Assembly (NCBI RefSeq): GCF_026016325.1
Contig: NZ_CP087203.1
Coordinates: 62,001 to 126,000 of the forward strand
Direction: 5' to 3'
DNA length: 64,000 bases
DNA from: Pseudomonas sp. B21-056
GTDB lineage: Bacteria > Pseudomonadota > Gammaproteobacteria > Pseudomonadales > Pseudomonadaceae
Shown here: positions 1-9,124 of the stretch, one piece after another
Position numbering within the stretch: position 1 is the first letter of the stretch
Layout of the letters: the number at the start of each line of letters is the position of its first letter
Program-made: the position numbers and the translations under genes
Notes under the pieces: generated by a model
Database searches by the model: none
What the model saw: only the letters and a program-made list of their open reading frames with translations
Told to the model about the DNA's origin: nothing

Positions 1-126
1 CGCAAAGCCACCGAACAGGGCGAACAGGATCGGGATGATGATCAGGGCGATCAGCGCGGACAGGCGCTTGGTCATGATCAGGAACATGAACGTGATGACC
101 ATGGCGAAGCCAAGGAAAGTCAGCAT
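1..126 (-). CDS. CitMHS-family citrate transporter, N-terminal part only
   Basis: Only the first 42 codons are in the window; the gene runs off the left edge. The reverse strand starts MLTFLGFAMV at position 126, with CTGGAG as ribosome binding site about 7 nt upstream. The visible stretch is two hydrophobic segments separated by TKRLSA, as at the N-terminus of CitMHS metal-citrate:proton symporters of the inner membrane. The family call rests on this short piece only, so substrate (citrate with Mg or Ca) is inference from family knowledge. Confidence 0.7.
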   Translation of the reverse strand, partial: MLTFLGFAMVITFMFLIMTKRLSALIALIIIPILFALFGGFA

Positions 127-415
127 GGGAAATACTCCAGGCGTGGCGCGGCGGGGTTAAGGCGAACCGGACGGGTCAGCGCAGAACGCGGGGCACGGGG
201 CGGACGGATGGAGTAGGTGCAGCGGGACGGGTAGCAGCGGACATCAGGATCACCATTGTTGTTGTTAAAAGGGCCATACGGTTCGTGGAAATCCGTTTCT
301 GGCCACCGGTCTCTGCCGGTAGTGAGGCGATCCTAATCCCGCAAGCTTTCAGCCAGCTTTCGCAGGACAACCGGATGTCATGTCACCGATATTCTTATGT
401 GGCGAGGGGATAACC

Positions 416-509
416 GTGGCGAGGGAGCTTGCTCCCGCTGGGCTGCGAAGCGGCCCCAACAAAAGCGAGGGCCGCTTCGCGCCCCAGCGGGAGCAAGCTC
501 CCTCGCCAC
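416..509. repeat. REP-type inverted repeat, family A, copy 1
   Basis: The two arms begin and end GTGGCGAGGGAGC / GCTCCCTCGCCAC and fold on each other; the inner part (GCTGGGCTGCGAAGCGGCCC and its complement) pairs again. It lies in the 387-nt gap between the citrate transporter start and the dioxygenase gene. The rest of that gap (127-415) shows no convincing gene or terminator. This is a paired REP (BIME-like) unit of the fluorescent Pseudomonas type. Confidence 0.85.
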
Positions 510-513
510 GGTG

Positions 514-840
514 TCAAAACACCGAAAGATCCAACGGCCGCATCGCCCCCATCCAGATCGCATGGTCGGTGTGGTCCGTCAGCTCATCGCCGGTGTTCGG
601 GTGCAGAAAGATCACCAGCCCGTTGCGATAGAGCGCCAGCCACGGCAGCACCACTCCGATGTACTGCGGATCGAACGACAGCTGACAGCTCCAGTCCGGA
701 TGGGGGCCGACCGGGCGTTCGTGGACGCGGCCCATTTTCAGCGGGAACAGACGCGACGCTTCCTCACACAAGGCCCGCGCCTGATCGAGGGTGCTGGCGT
801 CGAAGTAAACATGGGCGTGGTAGCCCTTGATCCGTTGCAT
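514..840 (-). CDS. DOPA 4,5-dioxygenase family protein
   Basis: Small protein of 108 residues starting MQRIKGYHAHVYFD. It matches the DOPA 4,5-dioxygenase family (PF08883-type): an early HAHVYFD strand, a central HPDWSCQL, and a C-terminal HPNTGDELTDHTDHAIWMG with the clustered histidines expected for a metal site. The ATG at 840 is preferred over the in-frame GTG at 846 because AGGAGT sits 6 nt before the ATG and would overlap the GTG. Monocistronic, followed directly by REP copy 1. The plant and fungal members make betalain precursors; the role of the bacterial members is not settled. Confidence 0.8.
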   Translation of the reverse strand: MQRIKGYHAHVYFDASTLDQARALCEEASRLFPLKMGRVHERPVGPHPDWSCQLSFDPQYIGVVLPWLALYRNGLVIFLHPNTGDELTDHTDHAIWMGAMRPLDLSVF

Positions 841-912
841 GGTCACTCCTTGCGAACCCTCGCCGTTTGTCGCAGGTCAGAGGCTTATACGCGGTAAAAA
901 AGGGAAACAGCC

Positions 913-1572
913 ATGAAGAACGCCGAAACCCCGGTCATCAAAGTGGTGCTCTATGGTGCCATGAGCAGCCTCGGCAGTGCGTTGATGGCTGAAATGCTGC
1001 GGCGCCAGCATGAAGTCATCGCCATTCTCGATGATCTCACGGCCCTGGCGCCGCGTCCGGGCCTGCGGACCAAGACGGGGGATCTCTATGACCCCGAGCG
1101 GGTCAAGCAAAGCGTCGCCGGCGCCGATGCGGTGGTCTGTCTGCTGAATGCGCCGGGGCTGCCGATGAACAGCGAACAAGTGGAGCGCACGCTGATTCCG
1201 GGGCCGGTGGAACAGGTGTTGGCGGTGGATGCGCTGATCGCCGGCATGCAGGCGGTGAACATTCCCCGAGTGTTTCTGGTGGGGGATTTCGCCGTGCTCG
1301 ACGAAGAAGAGGGCGAAGACGATTTGCAGCGTCACGCCGCCGAGGAAATCCTCGATGCCCTGCGCAACAGCACACTGCAATGGACCCTCGTCAATTCGCC
1401 TTATGCTGCCGCCGGGTTGAGTATCGAGCATTTCACCCAGGTCAGTACCAGCCTGGAACCCGGCATGGCCGAGTCCCTGGAACGGCTCAATCGGGTCGCC
1501 GTTGGTATTGCCGATGAGCTGCGCTTGAACCTGCATGTGGGCCAGCATGTCAGCTTCGTAGCCGCTACCTGA
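913..1572 (+). CDS. NAD(P)-binding Rossmann-fold protein (NmrA/SDR-like)
   Basis: Protein of 219 residues. The N-terminal IKVVLYGAMSSLGSALMAEML is a Rossmann beta-alpha-beta with a modified glycine motif (GAMSSLG at about 15-21). The pattern DDLTAL-PG---GDLYDP-GADAVVCLLNAP follows atypical SDRs of the NmrA type, which bind NAD(P) but often lack the Tyr-Lys catalytic pair. RVFLVGDFAVLDE, where such proteins usually carry a glycine-rich VGGAG, is unusual. Divergent from the dioxygenase gene, with about 70 nt between starts. Substrate unknown. Confidence 0.65.
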   Translation: MKNAETPVIKVVLYGAMSSLGSALMAEMLRRQHEVIAILDDLTALAPRPGLRTKTGDLYDPERVKQSVAGADAVVCLLNAPGLPMNSEQVERTLIPGPVEQVLAVDALIAGMQAVNIPRVFLVGDFAVLDEEEGEDDLQRHAAEEILDALRNSTLQWTLVNSPYAAAGLSIEHFTQVSTSLEPGMAESLERLNRVAVGIADELRLNLHVGQHVSFVAAT

Positions 1573-1606
1573 CGACCGCACAAAACCTGTGGTGAGGATC
1601 GCTGTT

Positions 1607-1698
1607 GTGGCGAGGGGATTTATCCCCGCTGGGGCGCGAAGTGGCCCCAAAAAAGCAGGGCCGCTTCGCGCCCCAGCGGGGATAAATCCCCTCGCCAC
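1607..1698. repeat. REP-type inverted repeat, family A, copy 2
   Basis: The outer arms read GTGGCGAGGGGATTTATCC and its complement; the inner arms contain CGCTGGGGCGCGAAGTGGCC. It fills the gap between the convergent NAD(P)-binding and LysR genes, where it may also act as a transcription end for both. Confidence 0.85.
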
Positions 1699-1741
1699 AG
1701 GGTTTTTCTTTGATCATGAAAAGTACCTTCCCCCGCAAATC

Positions 1742-2692
1742 TCAAACAGCAATGGATGGCAACGGCAACCCAGTGAGCGACTCCCCGCTGTTGGCCTGCT
1801 CCTCCATCAGCCAATCCACAAACTGCCTGATCAACGCCCCACGCCGTTTACGCTGGGGCAAGACTACGTAATACCCCAGGCGCGACAGCACCGTCTCGGC
1901 AATCGGACGGCACAGCAGGCCCTGGGCCAACAAGTTATCCACAAGGTGGCGCCAGCCAATGGCGACACCCTGGCCGCCAATCGCCGCCTGGATGAGCAAA
2001 GTGTAGTTGTCGAAACGCAGTTGCCCTGGCGCCGGCGGCGAGGTGATGCCCAGCTCGCGGAATACACCGTTCCAGTCGAACCAGTGGCTGCTGTTGCCGC
2101 CCCGCAGGTGCAACAGCGCAAACTCCGACAAAGCCTGGGCGGACAAGGGCAGGGGCCGTTCCTTGAGCAGCAACGGGCTGCATACCGGAAAGACTTCTTC
2201 GCTGAACAGCCAGCGACTTTCACCTTGCTTGAAGCGACCGTCGCCGAACAGCACGGCAACGTCTATATCGGTGCGCAACATGTTGTGGTTGCGCTCGCTG
2301 GTCACCAGACTGACATCCACCTGCGGGTTGGCAGCGTGAAAACGATGCAGGCGCGGCATCAGCCAATAGGCGGCGAAGGCAAAATCGGTGGCGACCTGCA
2401 ACACCTCATGTTGATGTTGAGCGGTGATCGCGCTCAATCCTGCGTCGATGTTCTGCAAACCGGCCTGAACCTGTTCGAATAGAATCGTCCCGGCCTCGGT
2501 CAGTTCGATGCCCCGGTAAATGCGATCGAACAACCGCGTGCCGAGCTGCTCCTCCAGGCGTTTGATCTGCTGGCTGATGGCCGGTTGCGTAGTGCCCAGC
2601 TCAATCGCCGCCGCCGTAAAGCTGCGTTGCCGGGCCGCTGCTTCAAAGGCCCGGAACAGATCCAGGGACAGGTCACCCAAGGCTTCAAACAT
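1742..2692 (-). CDS. LysR-type regulator of choline sulfate utilisation
   Basis: LysR protein of 316 residues. The N-terminal helix-turn-helix spans about residues 10-68 (LDLFRAFEAAARQRSFTAAA...TTQPAISQQIKRLEEQLG), followed by a substrate-binding domain. It is divergent from betC with a 114-nt intergenic region, the arrangement of the regulator that NCBI names choline sulfate utilization transcriptional regulator. By family knowledge it should activate betC-choX in response to choline sulfate or choline. The assignment rests on sequence style plus neighbourhood; the exact ligand is inference. Confidence 0.85.
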   Translation of the reverse strand: MFEALGDLSLDLFRAFEAAARQRSFTAAAIELGTTQPAISQQIKRLEEQLGTRLFDRIYRGIELTEAGTILFEQVQAGLQNIDAGLSAITAQHQHEVLQVATDFAFAAYWLMPRLHRFHAANPQVDVSLVTSERNHNMLRTDIDVAVLFGDGRFKQGESRWLFSEEVFPVCSPLLLKERPLPLSAQALSEFALLHLRGGNSSHWFDWNGVFRELGITSPPAPGQLRFDNYTLLIQAAIGGQGVAIGWRHLVDNLLAQGLLCRPIAETVLSRLGYYVVLPQRKRRGALIRQFVDWLMEEQANSGESLTGLPLPSIAV

Positions 2693-2806
2693 AAGTTGTG
2701 CTTATCCTAGTCATTATCCTGCATGGGCTTTACCCCAATAAGTTGGGGGGACATGCTCAATCGCAGCAATTTCGCATAACCGTTCACTATGGAATGCCGC
2801 GATTAC
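2691..2806. promoter_or_regulatory. LysR-betC divergent regulatory region with dyad
   Basis: The interval between the divergent regulator and betC contains a short perfect dyad, ATAAG-TTGTG-CTTAT at 2691-2705, overlapping the regulator's start codon, and a half-site CAATAAGTTGGGG near 2740. A LysR T-N11-A type operator fits this position and would give autorepression of the regulator and activation of betC. No clear sigma-70 -35/-10 pair could be fixed by eye. Confidence 0.4.
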
Positions 2807-4321
2807 ATGAAGCGCAAGAACATTCTTTTCATCATGGCCGATCAGATGGCCGCGCCAATGTTGCCGATCTACGGTCCTTCGCCGATCAAGCTGCCGAATC
2901 TGTCGCGCCTGGCCGCCCAAGGCGTGGTGTTCGACGCCGCTTATTGCAACAGCCCGCTGTGCGCACCGTCGCGCTTTACCCTGGTGAGCGGCCAGTTGCC
3001 CAGCAAGATCGGCGCCTACGACAACGCGGCGGATTTCCCCGCCGACGTCCCGACGTATGCCCATTACCTGCGTCGCCTCGGCTACCGCACGGCGCTGTCC
3101 GGCAAGATGCACTTCTGCGGGCCAGACCAGTTGCACGGCTACGAAGAACGCCTGACCAGTGACATCTACCCGGCCGACTACGGCTGGGCCGTGAACTGGG
3201 ATGAGCCGGATGTGCGGCCGAGCTGGTACCACAACATGTCTTCGGTGTTGCAGGCCGGCCCCTGCGTGCGCACCAACCAGTTGGATTTCGATGAAGAAGT
3301 GGTGTTCAAGGCGCAGCAGTACCTGTTCGACCACATCCGCGAGGACGGCGACCAGCCGTTCTGCCTGACCGTGTCGATGACTCACCCACACGACCCGTAC
3401 ACGATTCCCAAGGCATTCTGGGATTTGTATGACGACAACGACATCCCATTGCCGCAGACCCCAGCGCAAACCGAGCTCGACCCGCACTCCCAACGACTGC
3501 TGAAAGTGTATGACCTGTGGGACAAGCCGCTGCCTGTGGATAAAATCCGCGATGCGCGCCGTGCCTATTTCGGCGCGTGCAGCTACATCGACAGCAACGT
3601 TGGCAAGCTGCTGCAGACCCTTGAGGACACCGGTTTGATCGACGACACGATTATCGTGTTCTCCGGCGATCATGGAGACATGCTCGGCGAAAAAGGCCTC
3701 TGGTACAAAATGCACTGGTTCGAGATGTCCGCTCGGGTGCCGCTGTTGGTCAGCGCCCCGGGTCAGTTCGCCAGCGGCCGGGTCAGCGCGGCGGTGTCCA
3801 CCGCCGACTTGTTGCCCACCCTGGTGGAACTGGCCGGCGGCACGCTGGAGCCTGGCTTGCCGCTGGACGGCCGCTCGCTGGTGCCGCATCTGCAAGGGCA
3901 GGGCGGGCACGACGAGGTCTTTGGTGAATACATGGCCGAGGGCACCATCAGCCCATTGATGATGATCCGTCGCGGTCAGTGGAAGTTCATCTATAGCGAA
4001 GACGATCCGTGCCTGTTGTTCGATGTCCGTAACGACCCCAAGGAACAAGAAGATCTCAGCCGTTCAGCGGAACATCAGACCCTGTTCGCCGGGTTTCTCG
4101 CCGAAGCCAGGGCCAAGTGGGACATTCCGACCATTCATCGACAGGTGCTCGCCAGCCAGCGGCGCCGTCGTTTCGTCGCCCAGGCGCTGACCCTGGGCAA
4201 ACTCAAGAGCTGGGATCACCAGCCGCTGGTGGATGCCAGTCAGCAATACATGCGCAATCACATCGACCTCGACGATCTGGAGCGCAAGGCCCGTTATCCA
4301 CAACCCTGCCAAAACCAATAA
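2807..4321 (+). CDS. betC: Choline-sulfatase
   Basis: Arylsulfatase-family enzyme of 504 residues that hydrolyses choline-O-sulfate to choline and sulfate in the cytoplasm. The sulfatase signature LCAPSR is at about 51-56; Cys52 is the residue expected to become formylglycine. Metal-site elements are visible as the N-terminal FIMADQM and the later SGDHGDMLGEKGLW. It is choline-specific in style (YFGACSYIDSNVGKLL, C-terminal arm ending near the choline-sulfatase extension). The start at 2807 (MKRKNILF) fits the family better than the in-frame ATG at 2789, although neither has a strong ribosome binding site. The gene lies 19 nt upstream of choX, so the two are probably co-transcribed. Confidence 0.95.
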   Translation: MKRKNILFIMADQMAAPMLPIYGPSPIKLPNLSRLAAQGVVFDAAYCNSPLCAPSRFTLVSGQLPSKIGAYDNAADFPADVPTYAHYLRRLGYRTALSGKMHFCGPDQLHGYEERLTSDIYPADYGWAVNWDEPDVRPSWYHNMSSVLQAGPCVRTNQLDFDEEVVFKAQQYLFDHIREDGDQPFCLTVSMTHPHDPYTIPKAFWDLYDDNDIPLPQTPAQTELDPHSQRLLKVYDLWDKPLPVDKIRDARRAYFGACSYIDSNVGKLLQTLEDTGLIDDTIIVFSGDHGDMLGEKGLWYKMHWFEMSARVPLLVSAPGQFASGRVSAAVSTADLLPTLVELAGGTLEPGLPLDGRSLVPHLQGQGGHDEVFGEYMAEGTISPLMMIRRGQWKFIYSEDDPCLLFDVRNDPKEQEDLSRSAEHQTLFAGFLAEARAKWDIPTIHRQVLASQRRRRFVAQALTLGKLKSWDHQPLVDASQQYMRNHIDLDDLERKARYPQPCQNQ

Positions 4322-4340
4322 CGAACGTAAGGGGAAGCAC

Positions 4341-5261
4341 ATGCAAAAGTTATCCACAGTACTGGCCGCTGGGCTGTTGGCGTTGAGCAGTGCTTCGGCG
4401 TGGGCCGAGCAAAGCTGCGAGACGGTAAAAATGGCTGACCCGGGTTGGAGCGACATCGCGGCGACCAATGCCATTACCGGTTTTCTGTTGGAAGGCATGG
4501 GCTACAAGCCCAAGGTCGATACCCTGGCGGTGCCGATTACCTTTGGCGGTCTCAAGGATGGTCAGGTCGATGTGTTCCTGGGCAACTGGATGCCGGCGCA
4601 GCAGGGCTTCTATGACAAGTTCGTGGCGAATGGGGACGTCACGCAGTTGGCCAAGAACCTGGACGGCACCGAGTTCACCCTGGCGGTCCCGGACTACGTC
4701 TGGGACGCCGGTGTGCATAACTTCGCTGACCTGAACAAATTCGCCGACAAGTTCGAGAAGAAAATCTACGGCATCGGTTCCGGCGCCCCGGCGAACCTCT
4801 CCCTGAAAGAAATCATCAAGACCAACGACTTCGGCATGGGCGATTGGAAACTGGTGGAGTCCAGCGAGCAGGCGATGCTGGCGGAAGTGTCCCGGGCCGT
4901 GAAAAAACAGAAGTTCGTGACCTTCCTCGGCTGGACGCCGCACCCGATGAACGTGCAGCTGAAGATGCATTACCTCAAGGGCGGCGAGAAGTACTTCGGC
5001 GATACCGGCAGCGTTTACACCCTGACCCGCAAGGGTTATGCACAGGCCTGCCCGAACGTCGGCAAGCTGCTGACCAACCTGAGTTTCACCCAGGACATGG
5101 AGAACAGCATCATGGCCGACGTGGTGAACAAGAAGGTCAGCAACGCCGAGGCGGCCAAGGCCTGGATCAAGGCCAACCCGGCGGTGTTGGACAAATGGCT
5201 GGATGGCGTGAAGACCGCGGATGGGCAGGAGGCGTTGGCGGTGGTGAAGGCCAAGCTCTGA
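4341..5261 (+). CDS. choX: Choline-binding periplasmic protein of an ABC system
   Basis: Protein of 306 residues with a signal peptide (MQKLSTVLAAGLLALSSASAWA, cleavage after AWA), then the glycine-betaine/choline OpuAC fold beginning CETVKMADPGWSDI. The motif FLGNWMPAQQ and several tryptophans suit a quaternary-amine cage. The start at 4341 has AAGGGGA 6 nt upstream; the longer upstream reading frame lies inside betC and is rejected. No permease or ATPase gene accompanies it, so it must share membrane components encoded elsewhere (a CbcWV-type transporter is the likely partner, by inference). Its link to betC suggests it delivers choline sulfate or choline. Confidence 0.88.
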   Translation: MQKLSTVLAAGLLALSSASAWAEQSCETVKMADPGWSDIAATNAITGFLLEGMGYKPKVDTLAVPITFGGLKDGQVDVFLGNWMPAQQGFYDKFVANGDVTQLAKNLDGTEFTLAVPDYVWDAGVHNFADLNKFADKFEKKIYGIGSGAPANLSLKEIIKTNDFGMGDWKLVESSEQAMLAEVSRAVKKQKFVTFLGWTPHPMNVQLKMHYLKGGEKYFGDTGSVYTLTRKGYAQACPNVGKLLTNLSFTQDMENSIMADVVNKKVSNAEAAKAWIKANPAVLDKWLDGVKTADGQEALAVVKAKL

Positions 5262-5310
5262 TGACCCGCGTGCTCCGGATACACCCTCAGAAGGTGATCC
5301 GGAGCACTTT

Positions 5311-5439
5311 GTGGCGAGGGGATTTATCCCCGCTGGGTTGCGAAGCGGCCCCAAAACAGCTGAACGCAAATGATCTGACACACCGAGTCGACACATTAGG
5401 GCCGCTCCGCGACCCAGCGGGGATAAATCCCCTCGCCAC
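5311..5439. repeat. REP-type inverted repeat, family A, copy 3
   Basis: Two facing REP units (outer arms GTGGCGAGGGGATTTATCC and its complement) separated by a unique spacer near 5360-5395. Lies between choX and the SulP gene and may weaken or end transcription of the betC-choX unit. Confidence 0.85.
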
Positions 5440-5500
5440 AGGGGATCGGTGGGCATCTTGTCCTGATACCCTGACCGCAAAAATCTCATATTGAGGCCCC

Positions 5501-7069
5501 ATGGCAATCCCCACCCGCCATTCACTGTTCCCCTTCCTGAGCTGGCTGCCCCGGCAGACCCGTGCCAGTGTCGGCCGTGACCTGATCGTCGGCCTGAGTG
5601 GCGCGATTCTCGCGCTGCCACAGTCCATTGCCTACGCCCTGATTGCCGGTCTGCCACCCGAGTACGGCTTGTACGCGGCGATTGTGCCGGTGCTGATCGC
5701 CTGCCTGTGGGGTTCGTCGTGGCATTTGATCTGTGGTCCTACGGCGGCGATCTCCATTGTCCTGTACGCCAGCGTCAGTCCCCTGGCCGTGCCCGCGACC
5801 CAGGACTACATCACCTTGATCCTGCTGTTGACGGTATTGGCGGGCATTTTCCAGTGGTTGTTGGGCCTGTTGCGTTTCGGTGCGCTGGTGAATTTCGTCT
5901 CGCACTCGGTGGTGCTCGGTTTCACCCTGGGCGCGGCGGTGGTGATTGCACTGGGGCAGTTGCCGAACCTGATGGGTCTCGATCTGCCGAACGAGGCCAC
6001 GGCCTTGAAGGGCGCGATGATGTTGCTCAGTCACCTCGGGGCTGTGGATAAGCCTTCGTTGCTGTTGGGCTTGGGGACGCTGATCCTAGGCGTGATACTC
6101 AAGCGGCTGCTGCCGCGCTGGCCGAGCCTGTTGATAACCCTGGTCATCAGCAGCCTGGTGGTCTGGTTATGGCCGGCGATGTTCGGGCATGTGGCGCTGG
6201 TCAGTGCCTTTGCCGGGCGCCTGCCGCCGTTCACTGCGCTGCCGCTGGACCTGGACCTGATACTGCGCCTGCTCCCCGGTGCCGTCGCGGTGGGCATGCT
6301 CGGGCTGGTCACCAGCCTGTCCATTGCCCGCTCGTTGTCGGTGCGCTCCGGGCAATTGCTCGACGCGAACCAGGAGGTCCGGGCGCAGGGGCTTTCCAAC
6401 ATCGTGGGCGGATTTTTCTCCGGCTCCTTGTCAGCCGGTTCCTTTACCCGTTCCGGCCTCAGCTACGACGCGGGAGCCTGTTCGCCCCTGGCCGGGGTGT
6501 TCTCCGCCTTGTGGGTGGCCTTGTTTGCGGTCGCCGGGGCGAAACTGATCTCGCACATCCCGATTCCGGCGATGGCCGGCAGCATCCTGTTGATCGCCTG
6601 GGGGCTGGTGGATCATCGCGGCATCCGCGCGCTGTACCGCGTGAGCCGCGCCGAGTTCGTGGTGATGAGCCTGACCTGTCTGGCCACGTTGCTGCTGGAG
6701 CTGCAAACCGCCATTTATGCCGGCGTGCTGGCGTCGCTGTTTTTCTACCTCAAGCGCACGTCACAGCCAAGGGTGCAGCATTCCCACGAAGGCGAGGCCG
6801 ATGTGCTGCGGGTCGGTGGTTCGATTTTCTTCGGGGCCAGTCATTATCTGCAGGTGCGCCTGCAACGGCTGCAAGGGCAACGGGTGGTGATCGATGCCCA
6901 GCAGATCAATTTCATCGACTATTCCGGGGTGGAAATGCTGCATCAGGAGGCCCGGCGCCTGGGTGCGCAAGGGCGCAGCCTCACGTTGCGCAGGGCCCGG
7001 CCCCATGTGGTGGATGAGTTGAAGAAGCTTGAAGGGGCGCAGAGGTGCCCGATTCACTTTGAGGATTGA
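5501..7069 (+). CDS. SulP-family inorganic anion transporter with STAS domain
   Basis: Protein of 522 residues. About residues 1-400 are a multi-helix SulP membrane domain starting with the typical DLIVGLSGAILALPQSIAYA, then PEYGLYAAIVP, SVRSGQLLDANQE and the GSFTRSG motif. The C-terminal STAS domain (about 415-515) contains VVIDAQQINFIDYSGVEML. Location next to betC suggests sulfate transport linked to sulfate released from choline sulfate. SulP proteins move sulfate, bicarbonate or other anions, so the substrate is inference from context. Transcribed in the same direction as betC-choX but separated by REP copy 3. Confidence 0.88.
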   Translation: MAIPTRHSLFPFLSWLPRQTRASVGRDLIVGLSGAILALPQSIAYALIAGLPPEYGLYAAIVPVLIACLWGSSWHLICGPTAAISIVLYASVSPLAVPATQDYITLILLLTVLAGIFQWLLGLLRFGALVNFVSHSVVLGFTLGAAVVIALGQLPNLMGLDLPNEATALKGAMMLLSHLGAVDKPSLLLGLGTLILGVILKRLLPRWPSLLITLVISSLVVWLWPAMFGHVALVSAFAGRLPPFTALPLDLDLILRLLPGAVAVGMLGLVTSLSIARSLSVRSGQLLDANQEVRAQGLSNIVGGFFSGSLSAGSFTRSGLSYDAGACSPLAGVFSALWVALFAVAGAKLISHIPIPAMAGSILLIAWGLVDHRGIRALYRVSRAEFVVMSLTCLATLLLELQTAIYAGVLASLFFYLKRTSQPRVQHSHEGEADVLRVGGSIFFGASHYLQVRLQRLQGQRVVIDAQQINFIDYSGVEMLHQEARRLGAQGRSLTLRRARPHVVDELKKLEGAQRCPIHFED

Positions 7070-7090
7070 AGAGCAGCACAGAGCTCCTCT

Positions 7091-7196
7091 GTGGCGAGGG
7101 GATTTAGCGAAACGTCGCACCGCCCCGCTGGGCTGCGCAGCGGCCCCTCTTTTTGGGACTGCTTCGCAGTCCAGCGGGGATAAATCCCCTCGCCAC
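7091..7196. repeat. REP-type inverted repeat, family A, copy 4
   Basis: Facing REP units starting GTGGCGAGGGGATTTAGCG and ending in the usual CCCCTCGCCAC. Sits between the convergent SulP and aroE genes. The left unit carries the variant inner sequence CGAAACGTCGCACCGCC, also seen at about 18175. Confidence 0.85.
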
Positions 7197-7201
7197 AAAA
7201 G

Positions 7202-8029
7202 CTACAACGCCAGCTGACGACGCAACTCGGCCAGCACTGGCGCGGTGTCCGGGCGCACGCCGCGCCACAGGTAGAACGCTTCGCCTGCCTGTTCGGCCAG
7301 CATGCCCAAGCCATCCATCGCCACCGCGGCGCCCTGTTCGCTGGCCCAACGGCAGAACGAAGTAGGCTCCTTGCCATACATCATGTCGTAGCACACAGTC
7401 TTGCCGGGCTCGATCAGGCTTCCGGCAATCGGCGGTACATCCCCTGACAGGCTCGCGGACGTGGCGTTGATGATCAGGTCTACCGGCTCGCGCAGCCAAT
7501 CGAAACCACTGGCCGAGACCGGGCCCAGGTCTGCGAACAGCTCGGCCAGCAATTCGGCTTTTTCCACCGTGCGATTGGCGATGATCACCGAGGCCGGTGC
7601 CTCGGCCAGCAACGGCTCCAGGGCGCCGCGCACCGCACCTCCGGCCCCCAGCACCAGGATGCGTTTGCCCTTGAGGCTGAAGCCGGCATTGACGGTCAGG
7701 TCCCGCACCAGCCCGGCGCCGTCGGTGTTATCACCCAACAGGCTGCCGTCGTCCAGTTTGCTCAAGGTATTGACCGCCCCGGCCCGCTGCGCCCGTTCGG
7801 TCAGGCGGTTGGCCAGGCGGAAGGCGTCTTCCTTAAACGGCACGGTGACATTCGCCCCACGTCCCTCGCGGAAAAATGCCTGCGCACAACCGGCGAAATC
7901 ATCCAGGGGCGCCAGAAGGGTGCTGTAGTCCAGTGTTTGCCCGGTCTGTTCGGCAAACAGGCGATGGATCAACGGCGACTTGCTGTGGCCAATGGGGTTA
8001 CCCATCACAACGTAGCGGTCCATGGTCAT
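7202..8029 (-). CDS. aroE: Shikimate dehydrogenase (NADP+)
   Basis: Protein of 275 residues that reduces 3-dehydroshikimate to shikimate in aromatic amino acid synthesis. The substrate site [10 protein letters not shown] is near residues 10-19, the catalytic Lys is in [11 protein letters not shown], the NADP site is GAGGAVRG at about 128-135 followed by IANRTVEKA, and the C-terminal domain has [12 protein letters not shown]. The start at 8029 is chosen because GGAG lies 9 nt upstream; an ATG two codons later is the alternative. Its stop is only 6 nt from REP copy 4. It follows hemF by 15 nt, so the two are probably one transcript. Confidence 0.96.
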   Translation of the reverse strand: MTMDRYVVMGNPIGHSKSPLIHRLFAEQTGQTLDYSTLLAPLDDFAGCAQAFFREGRGANVTVPFKEDAFRLANRLTERAQRAGAVNTLSKLDDGSLLGDNTDGAGLVRDLTVNAGFSLKGKRILVLGAGGAVRGALEPLLAEAPASVIIANRTVEKAELLAELFADLGPVSASGFDWLREPVDLIINATSASLSGDVPPIAGSLIEPGKTVCYDMMYGKEPTSFCRWASEQGAAVAMDGLGMLAEQAGEAFYLWRGVRPDTAPVLAELRRQLAL

Positions 8030-8044
8030 CGGGTCAGTCTCCGT

Positions 8045-8983
<939 letters not shown>

Positions 8984-9124
8984 CTACACGGCGTACAGCA
9001 GGCCGGTGGCAAATGGGCGCACAGGATACCACCGCACTTGCCCACGCCACAGTTGACGAAGCTCAAGCTTAGGAGTCCGATGGCAGGCTTGGTAAGAAAG
9101 TCCTGCGACAAGGAGAGAGTGAAG

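Noticed and set aside
176..277. Small minus-strand frame starting MALLTTTMVILM in the gap before the dioxygenase
   Set aside because: No ribosome binding site, low complexity tail and no family; could be chance.
416..509. CRISPR-like repeats
   Set aside because: The repeats are inverted, unevenly spaced and scattered between genes; they are REP elements, and no cas genes or regular spacers exist.
2714..4048. Minus-strand frame of 444 codons antisense to betC
   Set aside because: High-GC shadow frame of a well-supported sulfatase gene.
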